DNA of 11,964 nucleotides from Lachnospiraceae bacterium (GTDB lineage: Bacteria; Bacillota; Clostridia; Lachnospirales; Lachnospiraceae), in NCBI GenBank assembly GCA_009774145.1, contig VSND01000098.1, positions 1-11,964 of the forward strand, written 5' to 3'. The notes beneath the pieces were generated by a model that saw only the letters and a program-made list of their open reading frames with translations, did no database searches and was not told where the DNA came from. Positions 1 through 5,529 of this stretch are shown piece by piece (the stretch's first letter is position 1; each line of letters starts with the position of its first letter). The position numbers and the translations under genes were made by a program.

Positions 1-114
1 TGTCTGGATAGTGGATTTGAAAGTCAGAGAACATTTAACCGAGTATTTAAAGAAAGATATAAAATATCACCGAGTGATTATCGGAGTACTTGTGTGAAAG
101 AGATGTTGTCATAA
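1..114 (+). CDS. AraC-family transcriptional regulator, C-terminal end (partial)
   Basis: The reading frame is open from the window edge and ends at a TAA at 112-114, giving the last 37 residues of a protein. The segment GFESQRTFNRVFKERY followed by KISPSDYR is the classic second helix-turn-helix of AraC/XylS regulators: GF.s...F.R.FK...G.sP..YR. Such regulators bind DNA through this C-terminal domain, usually to control a nearby operon. The effector domain lies outside the window, so the ligand and target cannot be told. It runs in the same direction as the HAD phosphatase gene, 161 bp upstream of it. Confidence 0.9.
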   Translation, partial: CLDSGFESQRTFNRVFKERYKISPSDYRSTCVKEMLS

Positions 115-163
115 AAGGTTCTGTTGATAGAAATATTTACTTCGATTTCACAGTACTATGTAT

Positions 164-189
164 TTGATTTTATGTGTGGATGATATAAT
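164..189 (+). promoter_or_regulatory. Candidate promoter for the HAD phosphatase gene (extended -10)
   Basis: TGATATAAT at 181-189 is a perfect extended -10 (TGN followed by TATAAT). The best -35-like words are TTGATT at 164-169, with a short 14-nt spacer, or TATTTG at 161-166, with 17 nt. An extended -10 tolerates a weak -35. The region is AT-rich and lies about 85 bp ahead of the ATG at 276. The call rests on motif match only. Confidence 0.5.
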
Positions 190-275
190 ATGAAAATATT
201 TGTAGAAAATAGCGCTTTATTTTATTATGAAAAGAGCAAGGTGTATTCTAAAGAAACAAGAAAGGCAGGGCGCAT

Positions 276-1088
276 ATGAACATGAGAAAATCCATAATCG
301 ATTTTAATGAAAAAAAAGGATTCATCTGTGATATGGATGGTGTGATTTATCATGGCAATCAGATATTGCCAGGTGTTCCAGAATTCATCCAGTGGTTGCA
401 TGATGAAAAGAAAGAATATTTATTTTTGACAAATAATAGTGGATATACACCACGGGAATTAAATCAGAAACTGGCAAGGATGGGACTTGATGTGCCAGAA
501 GAACATTTTTATACCAGCGCATTGGCAACAGCCGCTTTTTTAAAGGAACAGGCGGCAGGCTGTTCAGCATTTGTGATAGGAGAAGCCGGTCTCTTAAATG
601 CACTTTATGACGTTGGCATTACAATGAATGATGTAAATCCGGATTATGTTGTTGTGGGAGAGGGACGTTCCTATTCATTGGATACTTTAACGAAAGCAAC
701 GAATTTAGTTCTGAAGGGAGCTAAGCTGATTGGAGCAAACTCGGATGTTTCCGGACCGATCGAGAACGGAATCGCTCCTGCCTGTCGTGCATTGATTGCA
801 CCCATTGAAATGGCAACAGGTACACAGGCATATTTCTGTGGGAAACCGAATCCACTGATGATGAGAACAGGATTGAATATGCTTGGATGTCATTCAGCAG
901 AAGCTGTAATGGTTGGGGATCGTATGGATACAGATGTGATTTCAGGAATGGAAAGTGGTATGTCTACTGTATTGGTTCTCTCTGGATGTTCAACGAAGGA
1001 TACACTCAAAACTTATGCTTATCTTCCGACAATGGTATTGAATGGAGTGGGAGATATCGCCAGTATGGCAAAAGCAAAAGAGGAATAG
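276..1088 (+). CDS. NagD-like HAD-IIA family sugar/nucleotide phosphatase
   Basis: This 270-residue protein has the full HAD catalytic set. Motif I is DMDGVIYHG, with nucleophile Asp19 and acid/base Asp21. Motif II is TNN at 52-54. The lysine motif is GKPNP, with Lys190. Motif IV is GDRMDTD at 214-220, with Asp215 and Asp220 for magnesium. The spacing of a large C2-type cap between motifs II and III, and the length, fit the NagD / p-nitrophenyl phosphatase-like HAD-IIA subfamily. Members are soluble cytoplasmic enzymes that hydrolyse small phosphate esters such as nucleotides or sugar phosphates. The substrate cannot be told from sequence. The ATG at 276 follows a purine-rich AGGCAGGG; a second in-frame ATG lies two codons later. 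The gene looks intact and more AT-rich than the array to the right. It ends only 8 bp before the insertion sequence. Confidence 0.93.
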   Translation: MNMRKSIIDFNEKKGFICDMDGVIYHGNQILPGVPEFIQWLHDEKKEYLFLTNNSGYTPRELNQKLARMGLDVPEEHFYTSALATAAFLKEQAAGCSAFVIGEAGLLNALYDVGITMNDVNPDYVVVGEGRSYSLDTLTKATNLVLKGAKLIGANSDVSGPIENGIAPACRALIAPIEMATGTQAYFCGKPNPLMMRTGLNMLGCHSAEAVMVGDRMDTDVISGMESGMSTVLVLSGCSTKDTLKTYAYLPTMVLNGVGDIASMAKAKEE

Positions 1089-1096
1089 TGTGATTA

Positions 1097-1117
1097 GGGC
1101 GTGTTGAATAATGCATA
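1097..1117 (+). repeat. IS left terminal inverted repeat
   Basis: Twenty-one bases from GGGCGTG onward match the complement of the right end (1958-1978) without mismatch. The identity stops at 1118, where the two ends diverge. This is the transposase binding and cleavage site. Confidence 0.9.
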
Positions 1118-1122
1118 TTTAG

Positions 1123-1530
1123 TCACATCAACCAGACCGGAATACACACCAGATGCACAAAGCCGGGAAATCTCGCAGCCAGTTTCTCGTATCGCGTGGC
1201 AATACGGCGATAATTTTTGATTTTCTGGAAAAAACATTCAACCCTGCTGCGCTCTTTATACTGCCACCAGTCTACATCCCATGGTTCAGCTGTATTTGAT
1301 TTTGGCGGAATACAGTAAGTCGCACCTGACTTTTCAATCTTTATTCGGAAGTCTGCCGCTCCATATGCCCTGTCTGCCATCACAACAGAGCCGGACACAT
1401 CCACATGTTCCAGAAGCTCATATGCCATTGAGACATCGCTGACCTGACCGCCGGTAAGCTGGACATACAGGGGATTACCCAGACCGTCTACGATTGCATG
1501 TATCTTTGTATTCCTGCCGCCACGCGTCAT
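1123..1530 (-). CDS. IS5-family transposase, C-terminal catalytic frame (orfB)
   Basis: This second frame carries the rest of the DDE catalytic domain. The second aspartate is in VVMADRAYGAADFR, and the glutamate is in KERSRVECFFQKIKNYRR, with the conserved YEKLA following (the YREK-type signature). The ATG at 1528-1530 overlaps the stop of the first frame, but coding similarity continues upstream of it in the -1 frame, so a fused product is more likely than independent initiation. All three catalytic residues and the terminal repeats are present, so the element could be active. Confidence 0.88.
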   Translation of the reverse strand: MTRGGRNTKIHAIVDGLGNPLYVQLTGGQVSDVSMAYELLEHVDVSGSVVMADRAYGAADFRIKIEKSGATYCIPPKSNTAEPWDVDWWQYKERSRVECFFQKIKNYRRIATRYEKLAARFPGFVHLVCIPVWLM

Positions 1531-1910
1531 TCCGATATGTTCGCCGGACTGTGTATCAGACCCCCTTTTTCTGCACCTGCACTGTGCCGGTGCGCTTTAC
1601 AGCAGGAACTGTCAATACTCACATCCTGCATGTCGGCATCTTCGGAAAGGATTTTGAATATGGATTCAGACACACCTGTCTGTTCCCATCTGGCAAAACA
1701 TTTGTATATGGTGTTCCAGTTTCCATAAACAGGCGGCAGATCTCTCCACGGAGAACCCGTCCGCAGGATCCAGAGGATACCATTAACCGTATCACGTACA
1801 TTATTGAACGGGCGCCCTTTACGTCCAACCGGCAGATATGGATAAATCCGCTCCCACTGTTCATCTGTCAGATCGCCTCTTCGGGTGACTGGTAAATCGT
1901 GTCTCTGCAT
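1527..1910 (-). CDS. IS5-family transposase, N-terminal frame (orfA)
   Basis: This is the 127-residue first frame of a split DDE transposase. Residues 10-60 hold the IS5-type N-terminal domain (DUF4096-like): LTDEQWERIYPYLP, then GRPFNNVRDTVNGILWILRTGSPWRDLP. The first catalytic aspartate is in DVSIDSSCCKAHRHSAG near residue 100. The ATG at 1908-1910 is preceded by a perfect AGGAGG at 1918-1923. The frame ends in TGA, overlapping the ATG of the second frame. Just upstream, the - strand has five A then five G (about 1561-1570). Reading past this in the -1 frame gives RGSDTQSGEHIGMTRGG, the expected continuation of IS5 transposases. Full-length enzyme is therefore most likely made by programmed -1 frameshifting. 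Confidence 0.9.
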   Translation of the reverse strand: MQRHDLPVTRRGDLTDEQWERIYPYLPVGRKGRPFNNVRDTVNGILWILRTGSPWRDLPPVYGNWNTIYKCFARWEQTGVSESIFKILSEDADMQDVSIDSSCCKAHRHSAGAEKGGLIHSPANISE

Positions 1911-1957
1911 GGTATATCCTCCTCTGTTACAGCTTTATACATAGATTATAACAGATT

Positions 1958-1978
1958 TATGCATTATTCAACACGCCC
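1958..1978 (-). repeat. IS right terminal inverted repeat
   Basis: This is the perfect complement of the left end, finishing CACGCCC at 1978 and followed by TA. It is the end nearest the transposase start. It supplies codons GGG CGT GTT GAA and the stop TAA to the gene it interrupts. Confidence 0.9.
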
Positions 1979-2224
1979 TAATTCCGCATAGTTGTCATGC
2001 TCATAAATTATCCCTCGCACTTCTCCCATTTCATCCTCCAAAATATCGACCCATGTTTGTCCTTCAAGTTCTTCATACTCTCTGTCAAATGCATTTTCGT
2101 ATGCTTCGTCATAATCATGTATGACTTCGTATTCCTCTGCATTTATCTCAACATCTTCTCTGAAAAACCGTATGTTCTTAATTTCTTTTCTTGTTTCTTC
2201 CAACAATTCATAATGAAAATCCAT
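1964..2224 (-). pseudogene. Acidic small protein, 3'-truncated by the IS (immunity-like, N-terminal half)
   Basis: The frame encodes 86 residues. The first 82 belong to the host gene and the last four (GRVE) are read from the IS end. It is very acidic, with many Glu, Asp and Tyr, typical of cytoplasmic immunity proteins. The ATG at 2222-2224 has a strong GGAGGA at 2231-2236. The last host codons (I-Y-E-H-D-N-Y-A-E-L) match, codon by codon, the upstream extension of the DUF2262-like remnant at 3003-3350 (I-F-E-Q-stop-I-Y-A-D-L), 22 of 30 bases. I infer this is the N-terminal half of a related protein whose DUF2262-like half was lost at the IS. The missing half is not on the other side of the IS, where the frame would run antisense into the HAD gene. 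Confidence 0.7.
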
Positions 2225-2251
2225 GTCTTTTCCTCCGCAATTCTTGATTTA

Positions 2252-2278
2252 TACTGCACACCGCTTGAATTTGCAGTA
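2252..2278. repeat. TACTGC-N15-GCAGTA repeat, copy 1
   Basis: This is the partner of 5158-5184. It sits at the end of the small degenerate frame, about 25 bp ahead of the acidic gene cut by the IS. It is next to the larger 15-bp palindrome, whose arms also end in ACTGC and GCAGT. Confidence 0.5.
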
Positions 2279-2285
2279 CGACCCG

Positions 2286-2348
2286 ACTGCAGACCGCCAG
2301 CCAGGTATTTTCCCGAAAGCGTCAATGCAAATCCTGGCGGTCGGCAGT
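2286..2348. repeat. Imperfect palindrome, 15-bp arms with 33-nt loop
   Basis: The left arm ACTGCAGACCGCCAG (2286-2300) pairs with the right arm CTGGCGGTCGGCAGT (2334-2348) at 14 of 15 positions. The arms are GC-rich in an AT-richer setting. There is no T-run on either side, so it is not a standard terminator. It may be a small repeat element or an RNA stem within the polycistronic message. Confidence 0.6.
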
Positions 2349-2470
2349 ATATAAATTTCATATACCAGCCTTTCCGCTTCTGTCTGCGGATTGGTCTGCC
2401 ATAATTCATCAACTCTTCCTTTCAATCATACCGCTTCCGGATAACGTTCTCCTTTTGCTGTATGTCATTC

Positions 2471-2848
2471 CTATCCTCCATATCCCATGATAAGCTGTTC
2501 ATCCTCCCAGTTGTCGGGAATATTGTCAATCGCGCCGTACGTCCGCAGGAAAAATTTATTCTCTTTATATTCAAAAACAACCTCAAGCTGTGAATTTTTT
2601 ACTCTTTTTTTCCGGTGAAACCGCTGTGCAGCATTGTCCAATTCGTAGATTTGAGTCGCCAAAAACGTGATAAATGGCTTCACTTCATCAAAGGAAGCAT
2701 AACAGGTCTCTAAGTCCACTGCAATATCATAATCATTCGCATTAGAAATATAGATGCACTCATCCCCTGTGACCTGTAATAAATCCGGATCTGTTATAAA
2801 TTTGGATAGATCTCCATAGCGGTTGAAGCTTGCGTAACGCTCATACAT
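2471..2848 (-). CDS. Hypothetical small acidic protein, immunity-like
   Basis: This is a 125-residue soluble protein with no signal peptide or membrane segment. It has an alternating beta/helix feel: GDECIYISNANDYDIAVDLE, a helix around FDEVKPFITFLATQIYELDNAAQRF, then beta strands around QLEVVFEYKENKFFLRTYG. This arrangement is common among small polymorphic-toxin immunity proteins and DUF2004/DUF2262-type domains, but I cannot assign a family. The ATG at 2846-2848 follows a modest AAGGA about 12 nt upstream. The spacing to the next remnant upstream is about 150 bp, one of the larger gaps in the array. The frame shows no sign of decay. Confidence 0.65.
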   Translation of the reverse strand: MYERYASFNRYGDLSKFITDPDLLQVTGDECIYISNANDYDIAVDLETCYASFDEVKPFITFLATQIYELDNAAQRFHRKKRVKNSQLEVVFEYKENKFFLRTYGAIDNIPDNWEDEQLIMGYGG

Positions 2849-2933
2849 GTAAGTCCCATCCTTTCCATCTCTTCAATATCCAAATGAACTCAGGCACGCA
2901 AAAAAACTCTGGGAATACTTTACCTGTTTCCAC

Positions 2934-2961
2934 AATTTATCGTCATTACAAGAAAAATCAA
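2934..2961 (-). promoter_or_regulatory. Weak candidate promoter in the 2849-3002 gap
   Basis: On the - strand TTGATT (2956-2961) and TAAATT (2934-2939) are separated by 16 nt, pointing at the 125-residue gene 86 nt downstream. The 154-bp gap has no open frame of note. This is a motif match only, but it is one of few gaps able to hold an internal promoter. Confidence 0.22.
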
Positions 2962-3002
2962 TAGAATGGAAATCCTCTCTGATACATACTTTCAAACAGA
3001 AT

Positions 3003-3350
3003 CTACCCGGCGATATAGGCGTCCTCCATCCCGCCGTCCACGCTGCCGTTTACAATAATCACATGGCCCCAGAACATATCATCATCATCATAGTAGACTT
3101 CATAATCGCCTTCTGCGTCTATGCTGAGTTCACTGATTACGATCCGCCCAGCGAAGGACTCTTCCGTAATTGCGGCTAAGTCTTCGCCGTCCTCGTCATC
3201 ATATCCTTTGTCCTGCCAGTCGTTGGCAAGTTCTGTCAGCTTTTCGGCCGCAAATGCACGGAATTTGTTCTGAATTTTAGGCATTTGCAAAACGCCTAAA
3301 TCCGCATAAATTTATTGTTCAAAAATAAATTTCCCCGTGTCAATGCAAAC
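3003..3350 (-). pseudogene. DUF2262-like C-terminal domain, 5'-truncated with an in-frame stop
   Basis: The open part (93-95 residues) starts at the ATG at 3282-3284 or a TTG at 3288-3290, neither with a ribosome site. It carries the tail expected of DUF2262: a helical FRAFAAEKLTELANDWQ, then ITEESFAGRIVISELSIDAE, then YYDDDDMFWGHVIIVNGS and GGMEDAYIAG at the very end. The same frame continues upstream past a TAA at 3312-3314 into VCIDTGKFIFEQ, then runs into the stop of the 278-residue gene. Codons across the stop align with the end of the IS-truncated gene at 1979-2224, so this is a decayed copy of the same family that lost its N-terminal half. The C-terminal domain could still be made if the ATG is used. 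The DUF2262 assignment is by motif memory. Confidence 0.7.
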
Positions 3351-3354
3351 GCCC

Positions 3355-4191
3355 TCATTTTATCAGCCCCATGTACCTTTTTGTCTGCTCTGTCGTATCC
3401 ATATGCGGTATCTGTTTCAGAAAAGACTCATAGTACCCATTGCTGTAATACGCCCTCACTGCCGCTCTGAGCATCTCCAGCGAGATCACTTCGCATGCCG
3501 GAACTTCAGACTTGTCAAGCATTGTGTGAACTGTAATCTTATCCATCGCTTGTTTTCTTTCCTTATTGATAATAGAATACGTGCGAAAGTCTCCATCCGG
3601 CAAATTGACTCGCGTTTCCGCAACAAACTTATCATTCATGCCAAAAAACTGCAGAAATCCATCCCTGGAGCGAAGAATCATGTACTCTTCCTCTCCGTTT
3701 ACAACTGCCAGTAAAAGCGTCTCAATATCTTCATATAATACATTTTTTTCATGATACTCGGCTTCAACCAGTTCCACATCCACTACGCGCTCCGCAGAAA
3801 ATGGTGTCTGGTCAGCTGTCCAGACTGCCCTCTGATAAAATGTATCAATATCAAATGCACAGCCATACCGGATTCGAATGCATGCCTGGTAAATGGGTTC
3901 TAATCTGTCATTACCCCTTTGAAGCACGGGTATCTCTCCGTTCAACGCCCATGCAAATCCTTTCTCCGACAAATGCACGCGCAGCAGCGTTTCCCCGATA
4001 TAAACACCAAAGCACGCTGCCCATTCTGCCAGGATCTCATCACCTTCTTCTTCACTGCACTGATTGACCCTCTCGTGAAAGGTCTCCATAATTTCATCGA
4101 GAACCTCAATACTCTGTGCGGTGTAATCCAGCACGACATGATGCGCCTTTGCATAGTCTGAAATCTGCTGTTCCATTTCTTCAAAATTCAT
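3355..4191 (-). CDS. Two-part immunity-like protein with DUF3806-like N-terminal region
   Basis: This is a 278-residue soluble protein. The open frame extends upstream to 4410, but the ATG at 4189-4191 has a perfect AAAGGAGGAG at 4196-4205 and protein-like sequence starts there. Residues about 20-125 (LDYTAQSIEVLDEIMETF, AACFGVYIGETLLRVH, GFAWALNGEIPVLQ, IRIRYGCAFDIDTFY) follow the pattern of DUF3806-like domains: y...S...Ld..l, lGaY.GE, W, p..k...R...G. Residues about 150-278 (LLLAVVNGEEEYMILRSRDG, then FRTYSIINK, then a helical end) look like a separate domain of unknown family. The start overlaps a 26-codon frame upstream by 11 nt, which suggests translational coupling. Function as an immunity protein is inferred from context. 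Confidence 0.72.
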   Translation of the reverse strand: MNFEEMEQQISDYAKAHHVVLDYTAQSIEVLDEIMETFHERVNQCSEEEGDEILAEWAACFGVYIGETLLRVHLSEKGFAWALNGEIPVLQRGNDRLEPIYQACIRIRYGCAFDIDTFYQRAVWTADQTPFSAERVVDVELVEAEYHEKNVLYEDIETLLLAVVNGEEEYMILRSRDGFLQFFGMNDKFVAETRVNLPDGDFRTYSIINKERKQAMDKITVHTMLDKSEVPACEVISLEMLRAAVRAYYSNGYYESFLKQIPHMDTTEQTKRYMGLIK

Positions 4192-4261
4192 TTGACTCCT
4201 CCTTTGAAATCTGCGTCCCCAATCTATTTCCCGTTCCAGCTCCTTCCTGAAATTCTGCCAT
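4181..4261 (-). CDS. Very short frame (26 residues) overlapping the 278-residue gene start
   Basis: The ATG at 4259-4261 has an excellent AGGAGG eight bases upstream and encodes MAEFQEGAGTGNRLGTQISK and six more residues, ending in TGA at 4181-4183. It overlaps the start of the 278-residue gene by 11 nt in another frame. The strong ribosome site is the only evidence. It could be a leader that couples translation, or the surviving start of a deleted gene. No family is recognised. Confidence 0.35.
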   Translation of the reverse strand: MAEFQEGAGTGNRLGTQISKEESNEF

Positions 4262-4285
4262 TTCAAATCCTCCTGTTGGTTTTTA

Positions 4286-4477
4286 TCAGAGCCAATCCTG
4301 CATAAATGCCTCCGCCCAAGGCGGCATGGAATCCTCATATTTTTCCACCACATAGTCAAAAAAGTCGCCCAGAACATCGCGGTCCTCATCCACCGTTCCA
4401 CACCCGCCATAGGCGTTTCCTGTTTCTCCCCGATTCTGTATCCGCCTTAAGCCGCTATATAATTCTCTGATATCCAT
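4286..4477 (-). CDS. Small acidic protein (63 residues), possibly a fragment
   Basis: The ATG at 4475-4477 follows a strong GGGAGGAAACG (4482-4492). The N-terminus (MDIRELYSGLRRIQNR) is basic and then glycine-rich (ETGNAYGGCG). The C-terminus is acidic and aromatic (GDFFDYVVEKYED, then PPWAEAFMQDWL). No domain is recognised. Its short length and position between two longer genes fit either a small immunity protein or the remaining end of a larger one. It ends 24 bp before the 26-codon frame. Confidence 0.5.
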   Translation of the reverse strand: MDIRELYSGLRRIQNRGETGNAYGGCGTVDEDRDVLGDFFDYVVEKYEDSMPPWAEAFMQDWL

Positions 4478-4568
4478 TCATCGTTTCCTCCCGTTTCGCC
4501 TTTTTCACATCAATTTTTTTCGCAAATTTCCACTTCAGAATAAGGAGCTGTTCAGTTCTTAAGCCGTT

Positions 4569-5114
4569 TTAATAAGAGTTCCATATCCTGAATTCCCACT
4601 CATATGCCAACGGATTCTCATAAAAAAGCCTTAAATCCTTTTCATCGGGAATATATTCCTGATACAAAAAACAAGCATCTAAAACTTTCTTTTCATAGTT
4701 TATTTCTTCAAGAGTTGAAATCAGGTCATGCAGTTTATGCGCATTCAGCAGATTCGCTTTTTCATATGCGTTTCTATCGTGCGGGTTCATCCATCTTGTA
4801 TCAAGTGCCAGATTCGGAAAGGATTTGTTCTCCGGAAAGCAGCAGCAGCTCACCACATGCGCATAAACAGCCCGCAGCGCTGATGGCGGAATGGGAATAA
4901 ACAGGTCGGAATCTGTATAGCCTGTTACTCCATGACTGCTGCATATTTCAACCATCCTGAACCTCACATCACATTCCGGGCTTCCGCACCACCAACATAT
5001 ATCAAAGAAACCTTTATTCTCCTCCGCGGCATAATCATCACTGTCGCCATGGGAGATAACCCGTCCGTTTCTCTTTTCTCTGATTCTTGCCTGAATATAC
5101 AAATCATGTCCCAA
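4569..5114 (-). CDS. Hypothetical protein, immunity-like, TTG start
   Basis: This is a 181-residue soluble protein. The frame is open to about 5168, but I chose the TTG at 5112-5114 because GGGAGGA lies nine bases upstream and protein-like sequence begins there (GHDLYIQARIREKRNGRVIS). Other recognisable stretches are GFFDICWWCGSPECD, FIPIPPSALRAVYAHVVS, NAHKLHDLISTLEEI and a C-terminus ENPLAYEWEFRIWNSY. It looks complete, with mixed alpha/beta character and a run of cysteines (SCCCF) but no zinc motif. I recognise no named family. It follows a degenerate stretch (5155-5281) and is separated from the next gene downstream by about 90 bp of AT-rich sequence. Confidence 0.65.
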   Translation of the reverse strand: MGHDLYIQARIREKRNGRVISHGDSDDYAAEENKGFFDICWWCGSPECDVRFRMVEICSSHGVTGYTDSDLFIPIPPSALRAVYAHVVSCCCFPENKSFPNLALDTRWMNPHDRNAYEKANLLNAHKLHDLISTLEEINYEKKVLDACFLYQEYIPDEKDLRLFYENPLAYEWEFRIWNSY

Positions 5115-5154
5115 ATCTGTTTTTCCTCCCGGTAAAATATCTCCCAATTTGCTT

Positions 5155-5202
5155 TTATACTGCAAATTTCAACGGAATGCAGTACACATCATCGCCTTTC
5201 AT
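5155..5202 (-). pseudogene. Short C-terminal coding remnant upstream of the 181-residue gene
   Basis: From an ATG at 5200-5202 the frame reads MKGDDVYCIPLKFAV and stops at TAA 5155-5157. The open frame begins a few codons earlier (SRTGYTR) after a TAA at 5227-5229. The tail resembles SYCKFKRCAV at 2249-2278. The DNA of both tails forms TACTGC, 15 nt, GCAGTA. I read this as the surviving C-terminus of a lost gene. The rest of 5203-5281 shows no convincing frame. Confidence 0.3.
5158..5184. repeat. TACTGC-N15-GCAGTA repeat, copy 2
   Basis: This 27-bp unit has the same 6-bp inverted ends and the same 15-nt spacer length as 2252-2278. In the matching orientation 22 of 27 bases agree. It lies within the C-terminal coding remnant just ahead of the 181-residue gene, so shared coding ancestry is at least as likely as a regulatory palindrome. 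Confidence 0.5.
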
Positions 5203-5281
5203 TCGGGTATATCCCGTTCTACTTGTTTACTTATTCCCTCTAAAAAAACAACCAATTATCCAAAATCTTTCACATCGTATG

Positions 5282-5494
5282 TTATTTTCTTCGGATTTGC
5301 TTTCTCAGCTTGTCTAAGTAATTCTCCTTGTAACGAATCCGCCTGACCGTTTTCGGAACCAATTCTTTCCATATCCTCTTGCATGTTTCACTGTGCGATG
5401 GTCTATAGTTTCTGATCCCAAGTCTCTTAACAACTGTATACATTGATTCAAAATCAATCAGGTCATCTTCTTTTCTCCCAGGAAAATATAACAT
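5282..5494 (-). CDS. Small basic protein (70 residues), possibly the displaced end of a larger protein
   Basis: The ATG at 5492-5494 follows GGAGG at 5501-5505 with six bases between. The N-terminus is acidic (GRKEDDLIDFESMYTVVKRL) and the C-terminus strongly basic (KTVRRIRYKENYLDKLRKQ). No domain is recognised. The SUKH gene upstream stops at 5530; reading on in its frame gives LNDYGGVQCYIFLGEKK, which looks protein-like and then meets this frame after a shift. The two may be pieces of one older gene, or this may be an independent small gene. There is no partner with known function. Confidence 0.45.
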   Translation of the reverse strand: MLYFPGRKEDDLIDFESMYTVVKRLGIRNYRPSHSETCKRIWKELVPKTVRRIRYKENYLDKLRKQIRRK

Positions 5495-5529
5495 TGGACA
5501 CCTCCATAATCATTAAGTCCGGCAGACAG

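Larger units (their letters stand above)
1097..1978 (-). mobile_element. Complete IS5-family insertion sequence (IS427-like), 882 bp
   Basis: The ends are perfect inverted repeats: GGGCGTGTTGAATAATGCAT on the left starting at 1097, and its complement ending at 1978 (one further base also matches). Each side is flanked by TA (1095-1096 and 1979-1980), the target duplication expected for IS427-group elements. TA is too short to prove a simple insertion. Almost all of the interior is a two-frame DDE transposase on the - strand. The right end has cut into an acidic small gene, which now ends four codons inside the element. Known transposition chemistry is cut-and-paste by the DDE enzyme acting on the terminal repeats. 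Confidence 0.93.
2249..2425 (-). pseudogene. Small degenerate reading frame between two immunity-like genes
   Basis: An open frame runs from a TTG at 2423-2425 to TAA at 2249-2251 (58 residues), with DELWQTNPQTEAERLVYEIY near its start and SYCKFKRCAV at its end. The composition is more protein-like than the overlapping basic frame on the same strand. Its end resembles VYCIPLKFAV at 5155-5187, and both tails sit just ahead of the ribosome site of an acidic gene. No family is recognised and no convincing ribosome site serves the TTG. A nearby AAAAGGAG and ATG (MIERKS, then stop) lie in another frame, so a frameshift is possible. It contains the 15-bp inverted repeat at 2286-2348. Confidence 0.3.

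Noticed and set aside
1494..1895. Long + strand open frames opposite the transposase
   Set aside because: They are antisense to a clearly recognised DDE transposase, have no ribosome site and no family features.
2143..2412. 89-residue - strand frame, very basic, overlapping the start of the acidic gene
   Set aside because: It overlaps a better-supported gene and palindromic DNA, begins at TTG or ATG with poor spacing, and has low-complexity basic composition. The other frame (2249-2425) is more protein-like.
3276..3300. TTTAGGC / GCCTAAA inverted repeat as an operator
   Set aside because: It lies inside the decayed DUF2262-like reading frame, where codons explain it, and the 7-bp arms are short.
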